Positions 31,213 to 41,531 of a stretch of DNA of 64,000 bases are shown here, one piece after another (the stretch's first letter is position 1; each line of letters opens with the position of its first letter). The position numbers and the translations under genes are program-made. Source of the stretch: Metabacillus litoralis (lineage in GTDB: Bacteria > Bacillota > Bacilli > Bacillales > Bacillaceae); assembly GCF_003667825.1 (NCBI RefSeq), contig NZ_CP033043.1, forward strand, positions 3,412,001-3,476,000, written 5' to 3'. Below the pieces are notes generated by a model, which saw only the letters and a program-made list of their open reading frames with translations, made no database searches and was not told the origin of the DNA.

Positions 31213-31836
31213 TTACGCATTTTTCATCACAATGCTATCAAGTGTGTTCGCCACTTTGCGACAGCTGTCAACAATGCCCTCAAGAGATTCATAGATGTCC
31301 TTATACTGAATGATTTTAATTGGATCTTTTACAGTAGCAAATAGATTTTTCACAGCTGTACGAAGTAAGTTATCACTATTCGCTTCATGTTCTTTGAGTT
31401 TTAAAGAGTACGGTGAGATTGCTTGTAATTTTTTCTGCGATAAACATGTAATAGCTAACGAAATCTCAACGGCACATTGATGGTTAATGTTCACGAATTT
31501 CCTCATATGCTCCGTTACGTTTGTTACGGAATACATTTCAAATAGTGCGGCAGTATGTTCAATACCATCCAGTACATCATCGATATCAATCGCCAGCTGA
31601 AGGATGTCCTCTCTATCGATCGGTGTGATAAACGTTTGATTAAGCTCTCTCGTAATTGTTTGGATGAGCTCATCACCAGTTGATTCATATTCTTTGATTG
31701 CTTCTAAGAAAATCTGTAATTCATGATGATTTGATATGTTTTGTTCAATACAATACTGCGTTGTTGATTGAAGATTATCTGTCATTTTTAATAATAGCTC
31801 TGAAAATTTATCTCTTTTACCCTTTGAAAACACCAT
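31213..31836 (-). CDS. DUF47 / PhoU-like phosphate transport accessory protein
   Basis: A 207-residue all-helical protein of the DUF47 family, related to PhoU. Typical motifs: EYESTGDELIQTI, TPIDREDILQLA, DIDDVLDGIE and YKDIYESLEGIVDSCRKVAN. It is thought to modulate PiT transport. First gene of a two-gene operon with pit; B. subtilis YkaA is the equivalent. Confidence 0.92.
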   Translation of the reverse strand: MVFSKGKRDKFSELLLKMTDNLQSTTQYCIEQNISNHHELQIFLEAIKEYESTGDELIQTITRELNQTFITPIDREDILQLAIDIDDVLDGIEHTAALFEMYSVTNVTEHMRKFVNINHQCAVEISLAITCLSQKKLQAISPYSLKLKEHEANSDNLLRTAVKNLFATVKDPIKIIQYKDIYESLEGIVDSCRKVANTLDSIVMKNA

Positions 31837-32060
31837 TTATTCCCCCAAGAAACCTTGTCCTTATTTATTGTTACGTATGTAATTATAAAAACATGTCAAA
31901 ATTATCTAGTTAACTCGTATTGTAGCTTATTCAATGGTTATTATGCTAGATAGTTGGAGAATATTTTCGTCGACATTTGTCTAAATTAGTCGACTTGATG
32001 AAGTCGAGTTTATCTTTATTTTTTGCACTCGTTTCCAATAAATTGAGCAAAAACCAAAAA

Positions 32061-32087
32061 AGAACCCAACACAACGTGTCAGGTTCT
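32061..32087 (-). terminator. Terminator of swrC
   Basis: Minus-strand arms AGAACCTGACAC and GTGTTGGGTTCT (with G-U pairs) around GTT, followed by TTTTTT. Confidence 0.82.
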
Positions 32088-32093
32088 CAACTT

Positions 32094-35000
32094 TTATTCT
32101 TCTTCAACTAACGTTTTTTTACGACGGATCTTGCTTAATGCTTCATATACAATTGGCACGATCACAAGCGTTAATAACGTTGAACTTGTTAAGCCACCAA
32201 TTACCGTTACACCAAGGTCTTTCGAGATCATCCCGCCGCCTTCTAGTCCTAGTGCTAATGGGATGAGGGCACCGATTGTTGCAATTGCCGTCATAAGGAT
32301 AGGACGAAGACGAGTTGTACCCGCTTCTAAGATGGCCTCACGTGTACTTAAGCCTTCTTTCTCCTTGTGGATCACGCGGTCAATTAATACAATCGCGTTT
32401 GTTACAACGATACCGATAAGCATTAGAGCACCAATCATTGAGTTAACACTTAATGTTTCACCAGCAATTAATAAGCCGACAAGGGCACCAATTACCGTAA
32501 ACGGTAAGGAGAACAGAATCGCAAATGGCGCTAGTGCTCCACCGAAAGTGATAACTAAGATCAGATAAACAATCGCAATCGCTGCTAACATGGCTAACCC
32601 TAATTGAGTAAATGATTCTTGGATGTCTGCTGATACACCGCCCATATTTACTTCAATTTTTGAAGGAAGATCTAGATCATCTACCTTTGTTTGAACATCT
32701 GTTGAAACTTTTGCAACATCATCCGTTGTGATTTCACCTGAAACGGAAACATAGATTTTTCCATCACGTCTTGTGACAGTATTTGATGTTTCACCTTCTT
32801 GTACGTCAACTACATCACCAATTTTCACTTCTGTTCCAAGTGGAGATTGAATTGTTTTTTCCGTTAAATCATCAACCGTTTCATATGTTTCTTCTTCTAC
32901 TTGAAGATACACATTTAGGTCTTCACCGTCTTTTTCAACTGTTGTTAATACTGGACGTTCTCTTGTTGGGTTAAGCGCCATCCCAATTTGAGCTGCTGTT
33001 AGTCCGTACTTACTTAACTCTTCTTGATTAGCTACAAATGTATACTCATCATATGTTTCTGACATACTGGATTCTACATTTTTAAGAGAATCATTGTTTT
33101 CCATAATCTCTTGGATATCTGCTACAACAGGCTCAATGTCTTCCAGGCTGTTACCATAAACATACATTGTTATCGCATTGCTAGATCCCATCGAAGCAAA
33201 GTCTTGTGAAGCCCATTCTCCACCTCCAGCTGCTACTTCAATTAAATCTTCAACAACTTGTTCTTTTTCTTCCGCAAATTCTGGTGTGTCATCTTCATAA
33301 AGAATGAAGAACATCGCACTGTTTGTGTCACCAGGGTTCATTGGGTTTTCACTACCAAGTGAATATTGTACGGTTTTCACATGTTCTCTATCCAAGAAGA
33401 ATTCTTCAGCACTTAAAGCTGCTTCTTCTGCTTGCTCTCTTGTTTCACCTGGCTCTGGTTTGTACGTAACGATCATCATCTTTTCTTCTTCAGAAGATAA
33501 GAAACTAACACCGATAACCGGAACTAAGAATAAGCTTCCTACTAACATAGCGATCGCAATCAGAGATGTAATGATCTTGTGGTTCAACGTCCAATTTAGA
33601 ATGGAACGATAAGCACCTGTCATTTTGCCTGGTTTGTGTTCGTCATGTTGCTTTAATTTTTTGCTTTCACCATATAAATTTTTCTTAAATAAACTGTGCG
33701 CCATCATTGGTACAATTGTGATCGCAACTAATAATGATGCTAAAAGCGCAAATACCATTGTTAATGCGAATGGTAAGAATAGTTCCCCGATCATTCCTTT
33801 TACAAGCGCTAACGGTAAGAATACCGCGATTGTAACAATTGTTGAGGACATGATTGGTATGAACATCTCTTTTGTTGCTTCACGAACTAATGCCTTACCT
33901 TTTAATTGTTCACCTTTGAGTGACATTCTTCGGTAAATATTTTCAATAACAACGATCGAGTCATCAACAACACGACCAATCGCTACAGTCATTGCACCAA
34001 GTGTCATCATGTTCAGCGTAATTCCCATTTGATTTAACAGGATAATCGCGATCAATAATGACAACGGAATTGAAATAATTGAGATTAATGTTGATTTAAT
34101 ATCTCTTAAGAATAAGAGAATAATGACAACCGCGAAAAGCGCTCCAAATAGTGCTTTACTTAGCATCGTTCCGACTGACTCTTCAATTGGTGTTGCCTGG
34201 TCAAGTGTGTAAACAACATCAAGACCTTCAATTTCATCTTCGAAGTCAGCTAATTTTTCTTCAATACCGTTGGCAACATCTACTGTATTAGCGTCTGTTG
34301 CTTTTACAATTTGAACGCCAATTGCTTCCTTCCCATTAGTACGAGAAATTGATTCAGCTTTTCCGACTAACTCAATATCTGCAATTTCGGATAGCTTTAC
34401 AGTAGGTAATTCGATGTTTGCAGGCATTTGTGCTTGGGCTTGACCTGCACCAGCTTGCGGTGACTGAACGGTCATATCAGCTGATTGACCACCTTGTGCT
34501 GCTGCCTGTTGATTTCCCTGCGCCGAAGGCATAACTGGAATTTCAATATTTTTCAAATCTTCAATAGTTGTAATGTTCCCATCGACTACAACAGATTTTT
34601 CTGTTTCATCTAACGTTAATACGCCTAAAGGAAAAGTAACATCCGAGCCTTGGATAAGACCTTTAACTGTCTCAGCATCTAATCCTAGCTCTGCCATTTT
34701 ATCTTCTTTAAAAGTAAATTCTACTTCCTCTAACTGTTGACCAGATACTTGAACAGAAGAAACACCTTCAACCCCTTCTAAGGCTGGGAGTATTTCGTCT
34801 TCCACAACTGTTGTAAGCTCTGCAAGTGATTGATCATCATTTGCAATACTTAATGCTAAAATAGGGAATGCATTTAAACTAATTCTTGAAACGCTAGGCT
34901 CATTAACACCATCGGGAAGTTCAATATTAGTTAATGCATCGTTTAGCTCGTCTTCAGCTTCATCCATATTTTTTTCAAATCCGTATTCGATTTGAAGAGA

Positions 35001-35270
35001 TGAAGCATTTTGCATAGAATTTGAGCTAACAACATTCACTCCATTTAAATTTTGAACAATCTTTTCTATCGGTTCTGTAACATGATCAGCAACTTCCTCA
35101 GGTGTAGCCCCTGGATAAATCGTTGTAACGGAAATAATTGGGGTATTAATATTCGGGATTGTTTCAAGCTTCATGTTTAATCCAGAATATAATCCAGCTA
35201 CTGTTATAATAATTGTAAGCAGCCATACAGCAAATTTGTTTTTCAAAACAAAATTAATTATGCTATTCAT
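32094..35270 (-). CDS. swrC: RND-family multidrug efflux pump, SwrC type
   Basis: Proton-driven exporter of 1058 residues. Twelve membrane helices arise from a duplicated unit with two large external loops. The TM4 proton-relay motif is GRVVDDSIVVIENIYRR. Loop one carries a Gln/Ala-rich insert (about 245-290). B. subtilis SwrC exports surfactin and aids swarming; the substrate here is unknown. ATG 35270 has GGAGG six bases upstream; another ATG overlaps that site. Controlled by the promoter/operator at 35323-35351, probably by the divergent TetR gene. Confidence 0.93.
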   Translation of the reverse strand: MNSIINFVLKNKFAVWLLTIIITVAGLYSGLNMKLETIPNINTPIISVTTIYPGATPEEVADHVTEPIEKIVQNLNGVNVVSSNSMQNASSLQIEYGFEKNMDEAEDELNDALTNIELPDGVNEPSVSRISLNAFPILALSIANDDQSLAELTTVVEDEILPALEGVEGVSSVQVSGQQLEEVEFTFKEDKMAELGLDAETVKGLIQGSDVTFPLGVLTLDETEKSVVVDGNITTIEDLKNIEIPVMPSAQGNQQAAAQGGQSADMTVQSPQAGAGQAQAQMPANIELPTVKLSEIADIELVGKAESISRTNGKEAIGVQIVKATDANTVDVANGIEEKLADFEDEIEGLDVVYTLDQATPIEESVGTMLSKALFGALFAVVIILLFLRDIKSTLISIISIPLSLLIAIILLNQMGITLNMMTLGAMTVAIGRVVDDSIVVIENIYRRMSLKGEQLKGKALVREATKEMFIPIMSSTIVTIAVFLPLALVKGMIGELFLPFALTMVFALLASLLVAITIVPMMAHSLFKKNLYGESKKLKQHDEHKPGKMTGAYRSILNWTLNHKIITSLIAIAMLVGSLFLVPVIGVSFLSSEEEKMMIVTYKPEPGETREQAEEAALSAEEFFLDREHVKTVQYSLGSENPMNPGDTNSAMFFILYEDDTPEFAEEKEQVVEDLIEVAAGGGEWASQDFASMGSSNAITMYVYGNSLEDIEPVVADIQEIMENNDSLKNVESSMSETYDEYTFVANQEELSKYGLTAAQIGMALNPTRERPVLTTVEKDGEDLNVYLQVEEETYETVDDLTEKTIQSPLGTEVKIGDVVDVQEGETSNTVTRRDGKIYVSVSGEITTDDVAKVSTDVQTKVDDLDLPSKIEVNMGGVSADIQESFTQLGLAMLAAIAIVYLILVITFGGALAPFAILFSLPFTVIGALVGLLIAGETLSVNSMIGALMLIGIVVTNAIVLIDRVIHKEKEGLSTREAILEAGTTRLRPILMTAIATIGALIPLALGLEGGGMISKDLGVTVIGGLTSSTLLTLVIVPIVYEALSKIRRKKTLVEEE

Positions 35271-35322
35271 AACATCCTCCATTTTTTAGAATCCAATTGA
35301 CTATCGGGTCACAATAACTAAT

Positions 35323-35351
35323 AATATAAATGACTAGTCAGTCACAGTCAA
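35323..35351 (-). promoter_or_regulatory. swrC promoter with embedded TetR-type operator
   Basis: Minus strand -35 TTGACT (35346-35351), 17-nt spacer, -10 TATATT (35323-35328). The perfect palindrome TGACTAGTCA (35331-35340), flanked by further GTCA/TGAC half-sites, fills the spacer. A repressor bound there would block the polymerase directly. Confidence 0.82.
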
Positions 35352-35477
35352 TGAACATTTTGTTAATAAACTTTAATTTTTTTGTAAATGTTCTTATGTA
35401 TACCCTGTAAAACATCATATAAAGTATAGATTTTTTTAAGCTTAATAAAGGCAAAAGTTCATACCTAGTTTCGATGT

Positions 35478-35508
35478 CTAGCTCCAGGCGCCATCGTCTC
35501 GAGGTTTC
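35478..35508 (+). repeat. Dispersed Bacillus repeat fragment
   Basis: TCTAGCTCCAGGCGCCATCG followed by TCTCGAGG resembles a short element scattered in Bacillaceae intergenic regions (recalled). It lies in the TetR leader. Confidence 0.45.
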
Positions 35509-35530
35509 ATAGTAAGGAGGTTAGGTCATA

Positions 35531-36379
35531 ATGAAGGAAAAAGAAAAGAAAATTATTGAGGCCGCCGTTAGTATTTTTGCAACAAAAGGATATTCGGCTA
35601 CATCGATTCAAGAAATTGTTGATGCTTGTGGCATTTCAAAAGGCGCCTTTTACTTATACTTTAAATCGAAGGATGCTCTACTACTTGCAGCATTCAAGTA
35701 TCAGTTTCAATTAATTCAGTCTAAGGTCGATTCTGTACCAGTAAAAGATTTATCGCCTCGTGATGCATTTGTTCTTCAGCTAAAAACACAGCTAGAAGAA
35801 ATTCAAAAAAACAAAGAATTTATTATTATGCAAACACGTGAACAAGCAATACCGATTAATTCTGAGATCGAGGACTTTATTAAAAAAATGTCTCAAAATA
35901 TTGGGAGATTCTATCATAGATCTCTTCACGCAATTTATGGTCCAAAGATTAATCTCTATATTTTTGATTTAAATATGATTCTACAAGGAATTGTTCAATC
36001 GTATTTAAAACTAATCATTTTTGATTTAGGACAATTTGACCTTCATAAGTTGGCAGTCTTCGTTTTAAGACGAGCTGATGATTTAGTTGAAGGCTACTTA
36101 AAATCAGATGAGGAACCAATACTATCAGATGAATTCGTCTGTCAGTTAAACGAACAATACCCAGAGCTAACGAAGGATGATTTAATAAGAGAAATTTCAC
36201 TCGTGAAAAAGAAGGTCGACAATGAAGCATTTCTCATCACACTCGATGTGATTGAAGAAGAAATAAACGAAGATTCACCGCGTTTACCCGTGATCAAGGG
36301 GATGTTAAGTAATATAAAAAATGATCCTGATTTAGAAGAACTAATTGCTATTATTGAACATTACTTTAAGCTAAAATAA
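35531..36379 (+). CDS. TetR-family transcriptional repressor, probable swrC regulator
   Basis: 282 residues. N-terminal TetR HTH (about 5-50: AAVSIFATKGYSATSIQEIVDACGISKGAFYLYF), then a long ligand-binding domain. The C-terminal extension (about 195-282) is longer than in most TetR proteins. ATG 35531 has TAAGGAGG upstream. It is divergent from swrC with the operator between them, the standard layout for local pump control. Confidence 0.9.
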   Translation: MKEKEKKIIEAAVSIFATKGYSATSIQEIVDACGISKGAFYLYFKSKDALLLAAFKYQFQLIQSKVDSVPVKDLSPRDAFVLQLKTQLEEIQKNKEFIIMQTREQAIPINSEIEDFIKKMSQNIGRFYHRSLHAIYGPKINLYIFDLNMILQGIVQSYLKLIIFDLGQFDLHKLAVFVLRRADDLVEGYLKSDEEPILSDEFVCQLNEQYPELTKDDLIREISLVKKKVDNEAFLITLDVIEEEINEDSPRLPVIKGMLSNIKNDPDLEELIAIIEHYFKLK

Positions 36380-36404
36380 AACAGGGATGAGCTATCCCTG
36401 TTTT
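36377..36404. terminator. Bidirectional terminator between TetR and LacI genes
   Basis: Arms AAAACAGGGAT and ATCCCTGTTTT around GAGCT, with A and T runs serving both convergent genes. Confidence 0.88.
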
Positions 36405-36409
36405 ATGAT

Positions 36410-37420
36410 TTATTCCACTAGTTTCTTAACAGATTGACGATGGATCATTTTTCCTTTTACAGAAACCTGCTCCCATTGTCTTTCCTTATTCTTCAGTTTT
36501 GAAATCATTAAGTCCACTGCTGTTTTTGACATTTCTTCAATATCTACAGCCACTGTTGTTAGCTTAGGGTTTGTGATTTCTGCATAAATATCATTATCAA
36601 AACCAACTACAGAACAGTCTTCAGGTACTTTTATCCCTAGCGAATGAAATTTATTTATTAAATGATAAGCTACTTTGTCACAATTGCAAACAAATGCCGT
36701 CGGTAGTTTTTCAGGTAGCTGCAATTCAATCAAGTTTCCACGTTCATCACGATCATTGACTACATAATCTTGATTCAGCACAAGCTTATGCTCTAAAAGG
36801 GATTTATAATAACCTAAAAAACGATCTTGAATACTGCTTGTTGCATAAATATTCCCAATAAATCCTATTTCTGAATGTCCACACTGTATGAGATAATTTG
36901 TCATCTCATACATACCATAAAAATTATCTGTGATTACCGTATCTGCTTTTGCCTTTTCATTATAAAAATCGAGATACACAGTTGGAAAATCGATCTCATT
37001 TAATAGGTTTATATATTCATTACTGATTTGTCCTAAAATGAGCATGCCATCTACTTTTTGCTCATTATAAATCCTCGGTAAAACAAGCTGATCTTCATCA
37101 TCAGTATTCAGAATATGAAGAATTCCACTATATTGGTATGAGTCAAGTGTTTTTGCAAGATGTTGATAAAATTTTAGATAGAAAGACTGTGTTTCAGTAG
37201 CAAAACGTTCAGGAATGATAACACCAATATTATAAGCCTGTCCTTCCTTCATTGCCTTTGCAAACGTATTGATTCGATAGCCCATCTCTTTCGCGGTTTC
37301 TTTTATTTTTTGCTTAAGCTCCTCGCCGACGCCTTCTTTATCGTTCAAGGCCTTTGAAACTGTAACACTACTTACACCTAATTTTGTAGCAATATCTCGC
37401 ATTGTTATATGTTTCCCCAA
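36410..37420 (-). CDS. LacI-family transcriptional regulator
   Basis: 336 residues. N-terminal HTH (MRDIATKLGVSSVTVSKALN, about 7-26) with hinge helix, then a periplasmic-binding-like sugar domain (about 60-330). Start is TTG 37420 after GGAGGTGG. It lies downstream of manA, separated by a terminator, and may regulate it or a distant sugar locus; the effector is unknown. Confidence 0.9.
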   Translation of the reverse strand: MGKHITMRDIATKLGVSSVTVSKALNDKEGVGEELKQKIKETAKEMGYRINTFAKAMKEGQAYNIGVIIPERFATETQSFYLKFYQHLAKTLDSYQYSGILHILNTDDEDQLVLPRIYNEQKVDGMLILGQISNEYINLLNEIDFPTVYLDFYNEKAKADTVITDNFYGMYEMTNYLIQCGHSEIGFIGNIYATSSIQDRFLGYYKSLLEHKLVLNQDYVVNDRDERGNLIELQLPEKLPTAFVCNCDKVAYHLINKFHSLGIKVPEDCSVVGFDNDIYAEITNPKLTTVAVDIEEMSKTAVDLMISKLKNKERQWEQVSVKGKMIHRQSVKKLVE

Positions 37421-37472
37421 AGATCCACCTCCACTTTTTTATAGATTAGAAAGTACCTAATTCATTTTCATA

Positions 37473-37496
37473 GAAAAAAGCCCCCTTAAGGGAGAC
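37473..37496 (-). terminator. Terminator of manA
   Basis: Minus strand AGTCTCCC and GGGGGCTT around TTAA, followed by TTTT. Confidence 0.75.
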
Positions 37497-37500
37497 TCAC

Positions 37501-38448
37501 TTATGTATGCGACACAATTAGTTCAAGTGTACCATCTACGAGCATTTCTTTGGCATTTGCTGTTACTAGAAAATGGTCACCTCTTTGAACCGAAAGTGTT
37601 TCTTCCTTTGTTTTTACAAAACCTTGACCATTGATTACACTGCACAACAGAAAAGGTGCATCGTTTTTATGTATATATTCGCTAACAACATTCCACTTAT
37701 AAACAGAAAAATACTCTTCTTCTACAAATGTCGTAATGACCGTTGAACCATGCTCTTCCTTATAAGGTTTTACTTGATTCACATCGTCGGGTACAGTTGT
37801 CACCTGAATAGCCTTTGATAAGTGAAGCTCTCTTTTCTCTCCATTTTGATCAACGCGATCATAATCGTATACACGGTAGGTAGTGTCAGAGCTTTGCTGC
37901 GTTTCCAACACAAGTGTTCCTTCACATAACGCATGAATAGTCCCGCTTGGAACATAAAAAAAGTCACCGGGCTTAATTTTTACTCTTCTTAACAAGTCCT
38001 CCCAACGACCAGAATGAATCATCGTGACCAGCTCTTCTTTTGTACGGGCATGATGGCCAAAAATCATTTCGGCCCCTTCTTTACAATCAATAATATACCA
38101 GCACTCTGTTTTGCCTAGTTCGCCATTTTCATGTTCTTTCGCATATGTATCATCCGGATGAACTTGTACACTTAAGTCTGCTTTAGCATCTAGTATTTTC
38201 GTTAATAGAGGAAAGCGATCGCCGCTTGTATGTCCAAAAAGCTCTTGGTGGTTGTCCCATAGCCAACTTAATTCCTTTCCTGCAAAGGGTCCATTTTGAA
38301 CGGTACTATTTCCATTTGGGTGCGCACTAATTGCCCAACACTCCCCCGTATGCTCACTCGGAATATCGTACTGGAAGGAATCTCTTAATGTTGTTCCACC
38401 CCAAATACGTTCTTTAAAAACAGGCTTTAATTTCAGTAGCTCTACCAC
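37501..38448 (-). CDS. manA: Mannose-6-phosphate isomerase, class I
   Basis: Zinc cupin enzyme interconverting mannose-6-P and fructose-6-P, 315 residues (the short Gram-positive form). Metal-binding motifs: LSVQVHPDD (about 94-102), a Glu in GKTECWYI, and PSGTIHALCEGTLV (about 166-180). Start is GTG 38448 with GGAGG upstream. A possible promoter (TTGACT, 15-nt spacer, TATAAC, at 38476-38502) suggests transcription apart from cls. Confidence 0.93.
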   Translation of the reverse strand: MVELLKLKPVFKERIWGGTTLRDSFQYDIPSEHTGECWAISAHPNGNSTVQNGPFAGKELSWLWDNHQELFGHTSGDRFPLLTKILDAKADLSVQVHPDDTYAKEHENGELGKTECWYIIDCKEGAEMIFGHHARTKEELVTMIHSGRWEDLLRRVKIKPGDFFYVPSGTIHALCEGTLVLETQQSSDTTYRVYDYDRVDQNGEKRELHLSKAIQVTTVPDDVNQVKPYKEEHGSTVITTFVEEEYFSVYKWNVVSEYIHKNDAPFLLCSVINGQGFVKTKEETLSVQRGDHFLVTANAKEMLVDGTLELIVSHT

Positions 38449-38525
38449 ACAATTTCCTCCTTATCATACTAGTTCGTTATACATTCATTAAAAAACAGTC
38501 AAATAGTAAAAAGGGCTTAAATTCA

Positions 38526-39977
38526 TTATAAGATAGGAGATAGCAATCTGGAAACAGATTCCTTAAATCGAATGGCCTTTGAACGTTGATGGTAAGCTTC
38601 CAAAGTATATTCCCGAGACTGCATAACATCATGTTGAAACTCTTCTGATAGTTTTCTAGCAATATTTTCATCATAAATAAAAGCATTTACTTCAAAATTC
38701 AGCTTAAAGCTTCTTACATCGATATTCGCTGTTCCAACAGAGGCTATTTCATTATCTACGACAATCATTTTGGCATGAATGAAACCATTGTCATATATGT
38801 ACACCATCGCCCCTGAATTTAATAATTCGGCAACATATGAGAGAGTGGCCCAGTAGACAAATGGATGATCAGGCTTATTTGGAATCATAAGCTGCACTTC
38901 AATCCCTGATAAACAGGCTATCTTTAACGCATCAAGCAAGCTAGCATCAGGAATAAAATATGGTGTTTGAATGCAGACAGATTTTTTTGCGGTAGAAATC
39001 ATCTTGATATAGCCATTTTTGATTTGTTCCCATTCAGAATCCGGACCACTCGTCACAATTTGCAGGCTGCTGTTCCCAACTGATATAACAGGTTCAGGAA
39101 AAAGCTTCTGTGAATAAGCAATCGTCCGCTTTTCTGTTGCTTGATTCCAATCAAGAATAAACCTTGCTTGAATCGCATGTACCGCCGTTCCTTGAATTCT
39201 TAAGTGTGTATCACGCCAGTAACCGAATGAAGGATCAAGACCTAAATATTCGTCACCCACATTAAAGCCACCTACATACCCTGTTTTACCATCAATAATA
39301 ACAAGCTTCCGATGATTACGATAATTCAAGCGTAAATTAATCCATCTTAGCTTTGAAGGAAAGAACACCTCCACCTCACCTTCAGCAGCACGAAGCTCTT
39401 TGAAAAACGATTTTCTTAATCCTCTCGAGCCAAGATCATCATATAAAACTCTCACTTTAACACCTTGGGCTGCCTTCTTCGTTAAAGCCGCAATCAGCTT
39501 CTTACCAAGTTCTCCGTTTTTCAAAATATAATATTGTAAATGAATGTGATCGGTCGCCTCTTCAATATCTTTGAACAGCTGAGCAAACTTCTCATTTCCA
39601 TCCGTGAAAATATCAACAGAGTTATCTTCTGTTAACACCGCATCATTGTTAATAACCTGCATATTAATTAACTGCTTATGCTGCTTGGCCGTTTCACTCT
39701 GAAAAGCAAATGTATTTTTACGAATTTCTTCAAGCTGAGTGGCCAATAGCTTTTCAATTCCAAGCTTTTTCCTGTCTTCCCATTGAAACATGTGGTATCG
39801 ACTTAAATTTTGACCAAAAAGCAGATAAAGCACAAATCCTAAAACCGGAATAAAAAAGAGAACAAGCAACCACGCCCATGAAGACGGCGCATCTCTTCTT
39901 TCTCTAAAAATCATCACAATCGCAAATAAAATATTTAAAACGATAATAAAACCAAGTAATATTGATACAATATTCAT
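38526..39977 (-). CDS. cls: Cardiolipin synthase
   Basis: Membrane phospholipase-D-family enzyme that condenses two phosphatidylglycerols. 483 residues. Two N-terminal membrane helices (about 1-55) precede the two HKD motifs: HRKLVIIDGKTGYVGG (about 230) and HAKMIVVDNEIASVGTANID (about 405). ATG 39977 follows AGAGG; an upstream ATG lacks a site. The C-terminus RLLSPIL is typical. Confidence 0.95.
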   Translation of the reverse strand: MNIVSILLGFIIVLNILFAIVMIFRERRDAPSSWAWLLVLFFIPVLGFVLYLLFGQNLSRYHMFQWEDRKKLGIEKLLATQLEEIRKNTFAFQSETAKQHKQLINMQVINNDAVLTEDNSVDIFTDGNEKFAQLFKDIEEATDHIHLQYYILKNGELGKKLIAALTKKAAQGVKVRVLYDDLGSRGLRKSFFKELRAAEGEVEVFFPSKLRWINLRLNYRNHRKLVIIDGKTGYVGGFNVGDEYLGLDPSFGYWRDTHLRIQGTAVHAIQARFILDWNQATEKRTIAYSQKLFPEPVISVGNSSLQIVTSGPDSEWEQIKNGYIKMISTAKKSVCIQTPYFIPDASLLDALKIACLSGIEVQLMIPNKPDHPFVYWATLSYVAELLNSGAMVYIYDNGFIHAKMIVVDNEIASVGTANIDVRSFKLNFEVNAFIYDENIARKLSEEFQHDVMQSREYTLEAYHQRSKAIRFKESVSRLLSPIL

Positions 39978-40199
39978 GTAAATTCCTCTCATCCACAACT
40001 GATCTTTTCACAATTAGTATATCGTGAACCGATGGTAAATGTTGTATGTTTTATCGTTTATTTTCTTCAAATAAAGAAAAGTCTAAGAAATTTCAATTTA
40101 AAGTGTAATAACCACTGTGAGAACAACCCTCACTATGTTAAAATACTTCTTAATGAATTTTCAAAATATTATTTCCCATAGAGGTGAAAAGATAGGATC

Positions 40200-41492
40200 A
40201 TGAATGAATTAGCACAAGCTTTAAACCAAGCAATCAAAGAAGATAATGAACATGTCTATAATATGTTATCCCAGCTTGGAAAGGAAATGTTCTATCCAAA
40301 GGGAATTTTAAGTCAATCAGCTGAAGCAGGCAAAAAAGCTCACCGCTTCAACGCAACAATTGGAATTGCAACAGAAGGCAATCAACCAATGCATTTCAAT
40401 CACTTGCAAAACCTTTTTGGAGATCGTGTAGCACCAAAAGACTTGTATCCATATGCACCACCACAAGGGAAAGAAGAATTACGAAAAGTTTGGAAAGAAA
40501 AAATCCTAAAGGATAACCCAAGTGTAAACAGTGAGGTAGTTGGTTCTCCAATTGTTACAAACGCATTAACACACGGTTTAAGCATTGTTGCTGACTTATT
40601 CGCTGATGAAGGCACTCCGGTCATTGTGCCTGATAAATTCTGGGGTAACTACAACTTAACATTTAAAGTACGCCGCGGTGCAAATGTTGTCACTTTCCCA
40701 TTATTTAATGAAGAAAACGCCTTTAATACAGCAGCATTAAAAGAAACAATTGCTGCTCAAAAATCAGCAGGCAAAGTCATTGTTCTTTTAAACTTCCCGA
40801 ACAACCCAACTGGTTACACACCACTTGAGTCGGAAGCAAAAGAAATTGCAGCAGTGTTAACAGAAGCAGCTGAAGAAGGCTTAAATGTTGTTGTCTTAAT
40901 CGACGATGCTTATTTTGGCTTATTCTATGAAGAGTCTATGAAAGAATCCATTTTCAGCTACTTAGCAGATGCTCACGAACGCATTCTTGCTGTAAAAGTT
41001 GACGGTGCAACAAAAGAAAACTATGTATGGGGCTTCCGTGTTGGATTTATCACATACGCAAGCAAAAGTGCCGCGATCTTAAACGCACTTGAGCAAAAAA
41101 CAAAAGGGTTAATCAGAGGAACAATCTCTAGCAGCTCTCACCCATCTCAAACACTGATTCTACAATCACTAAAATCAAATGAATTTGCTGTAGAAAAAGA
41201 ACAAAAATTTGCACTGATGAAAAGCCGTGCGGATAAAACAAAAGAAGTTCTGGCAAAAGAAGAATACCAAAAATACTGGACTTACTATCCATTCAACTCT
41301 GGCTACTTCATGTGCCTAAAACTTAACGGAATTGACGCCGAAGAACTCCGCCTACACCTACTAGACAAATACGGAGTAGGAACCATCTCAATCAACTCAA
41401 CAGACCTTCGCATCGCCTTCTCATGCGTTGAAGCCGATGACATCGAAGAACTATTTGATTTGATTGCACAAGGAGCTGCGGATTTGGCGTAG
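40200..41492 (+). CDS. Class I/II PLP-dependent aminotransferase
   Basis: 430 residues, fold type I aminotransferase. Landmarks: LNFPNNPTGYTP (Asn binding PLP), LIDDAYFGLFYEE (Asp/Tyr), and KVDGATKENYVWGFRVGF, whose Lys is the likely Schiff-base residue. A C-terminal Arg in STDLRIAFS would hold the substrate carboxylate. The substrate is not evident. ATG 40200 is preceded by GAGGTGAAAAG. Monocistronic with a strong terminator. Confidence 0.88.
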   Translation: MNELAQALNQAIKEDNEHVYNMLSQLGKEMFYPKGILSQSAEAGKKAHRFNATIGIATEGNQPMHFNHLQNLFGDRVAPKDLYPYAPPQGKEELRKVWKEKILKDNPSVNSEVVGSPIVTNALTHGLSIVADLFADEGTPVIVPDKFWGNYNLTFKVRRGANVVTFPLFNEENAFNTAALKETIAAQKSAGKVIVLLNFPNNPTGYTPLESEAKEIAAVLTEAAEEGLNVVVLIDDAYFGLFYEESMKESIFSYLADAHERILAVKVDGATKENYVWGFRVGFITYASKSAAILNALEQKTKGLIRGTISSSSHPSQTLILQSLKSNEFAVEKEQKFALMKSRADKTKEVLAKEEYQKYWTYYPFNSGYFMCLKLNGIDAEELRLHLLDKYGVGTISINSTDLRIAFSCVEADDIEELFDLIAQGAADLA

Positions 41493-41498
41493 GTTTGA

Positions 41499-41514
41499 CT
41501 GGTGCCTGTCACCG
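41499..41514. repeat. Dispersed motif TGGTGCCTGTCACC
   Basis: TGGTGCCTGTCACC after the aminotransferase stop. The same motif occurs inverted at 52604-52619 (GTGACAGGCACCA), and a related AGGTTCCTGTCAC lies at 41634, where the 52-bp array begins. This short motif is common between genes in Bacillaceae (recalled). Confidence 0.6.
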
Positions 41515-41531
41515 CCCGAAGTTTGTCGAAG

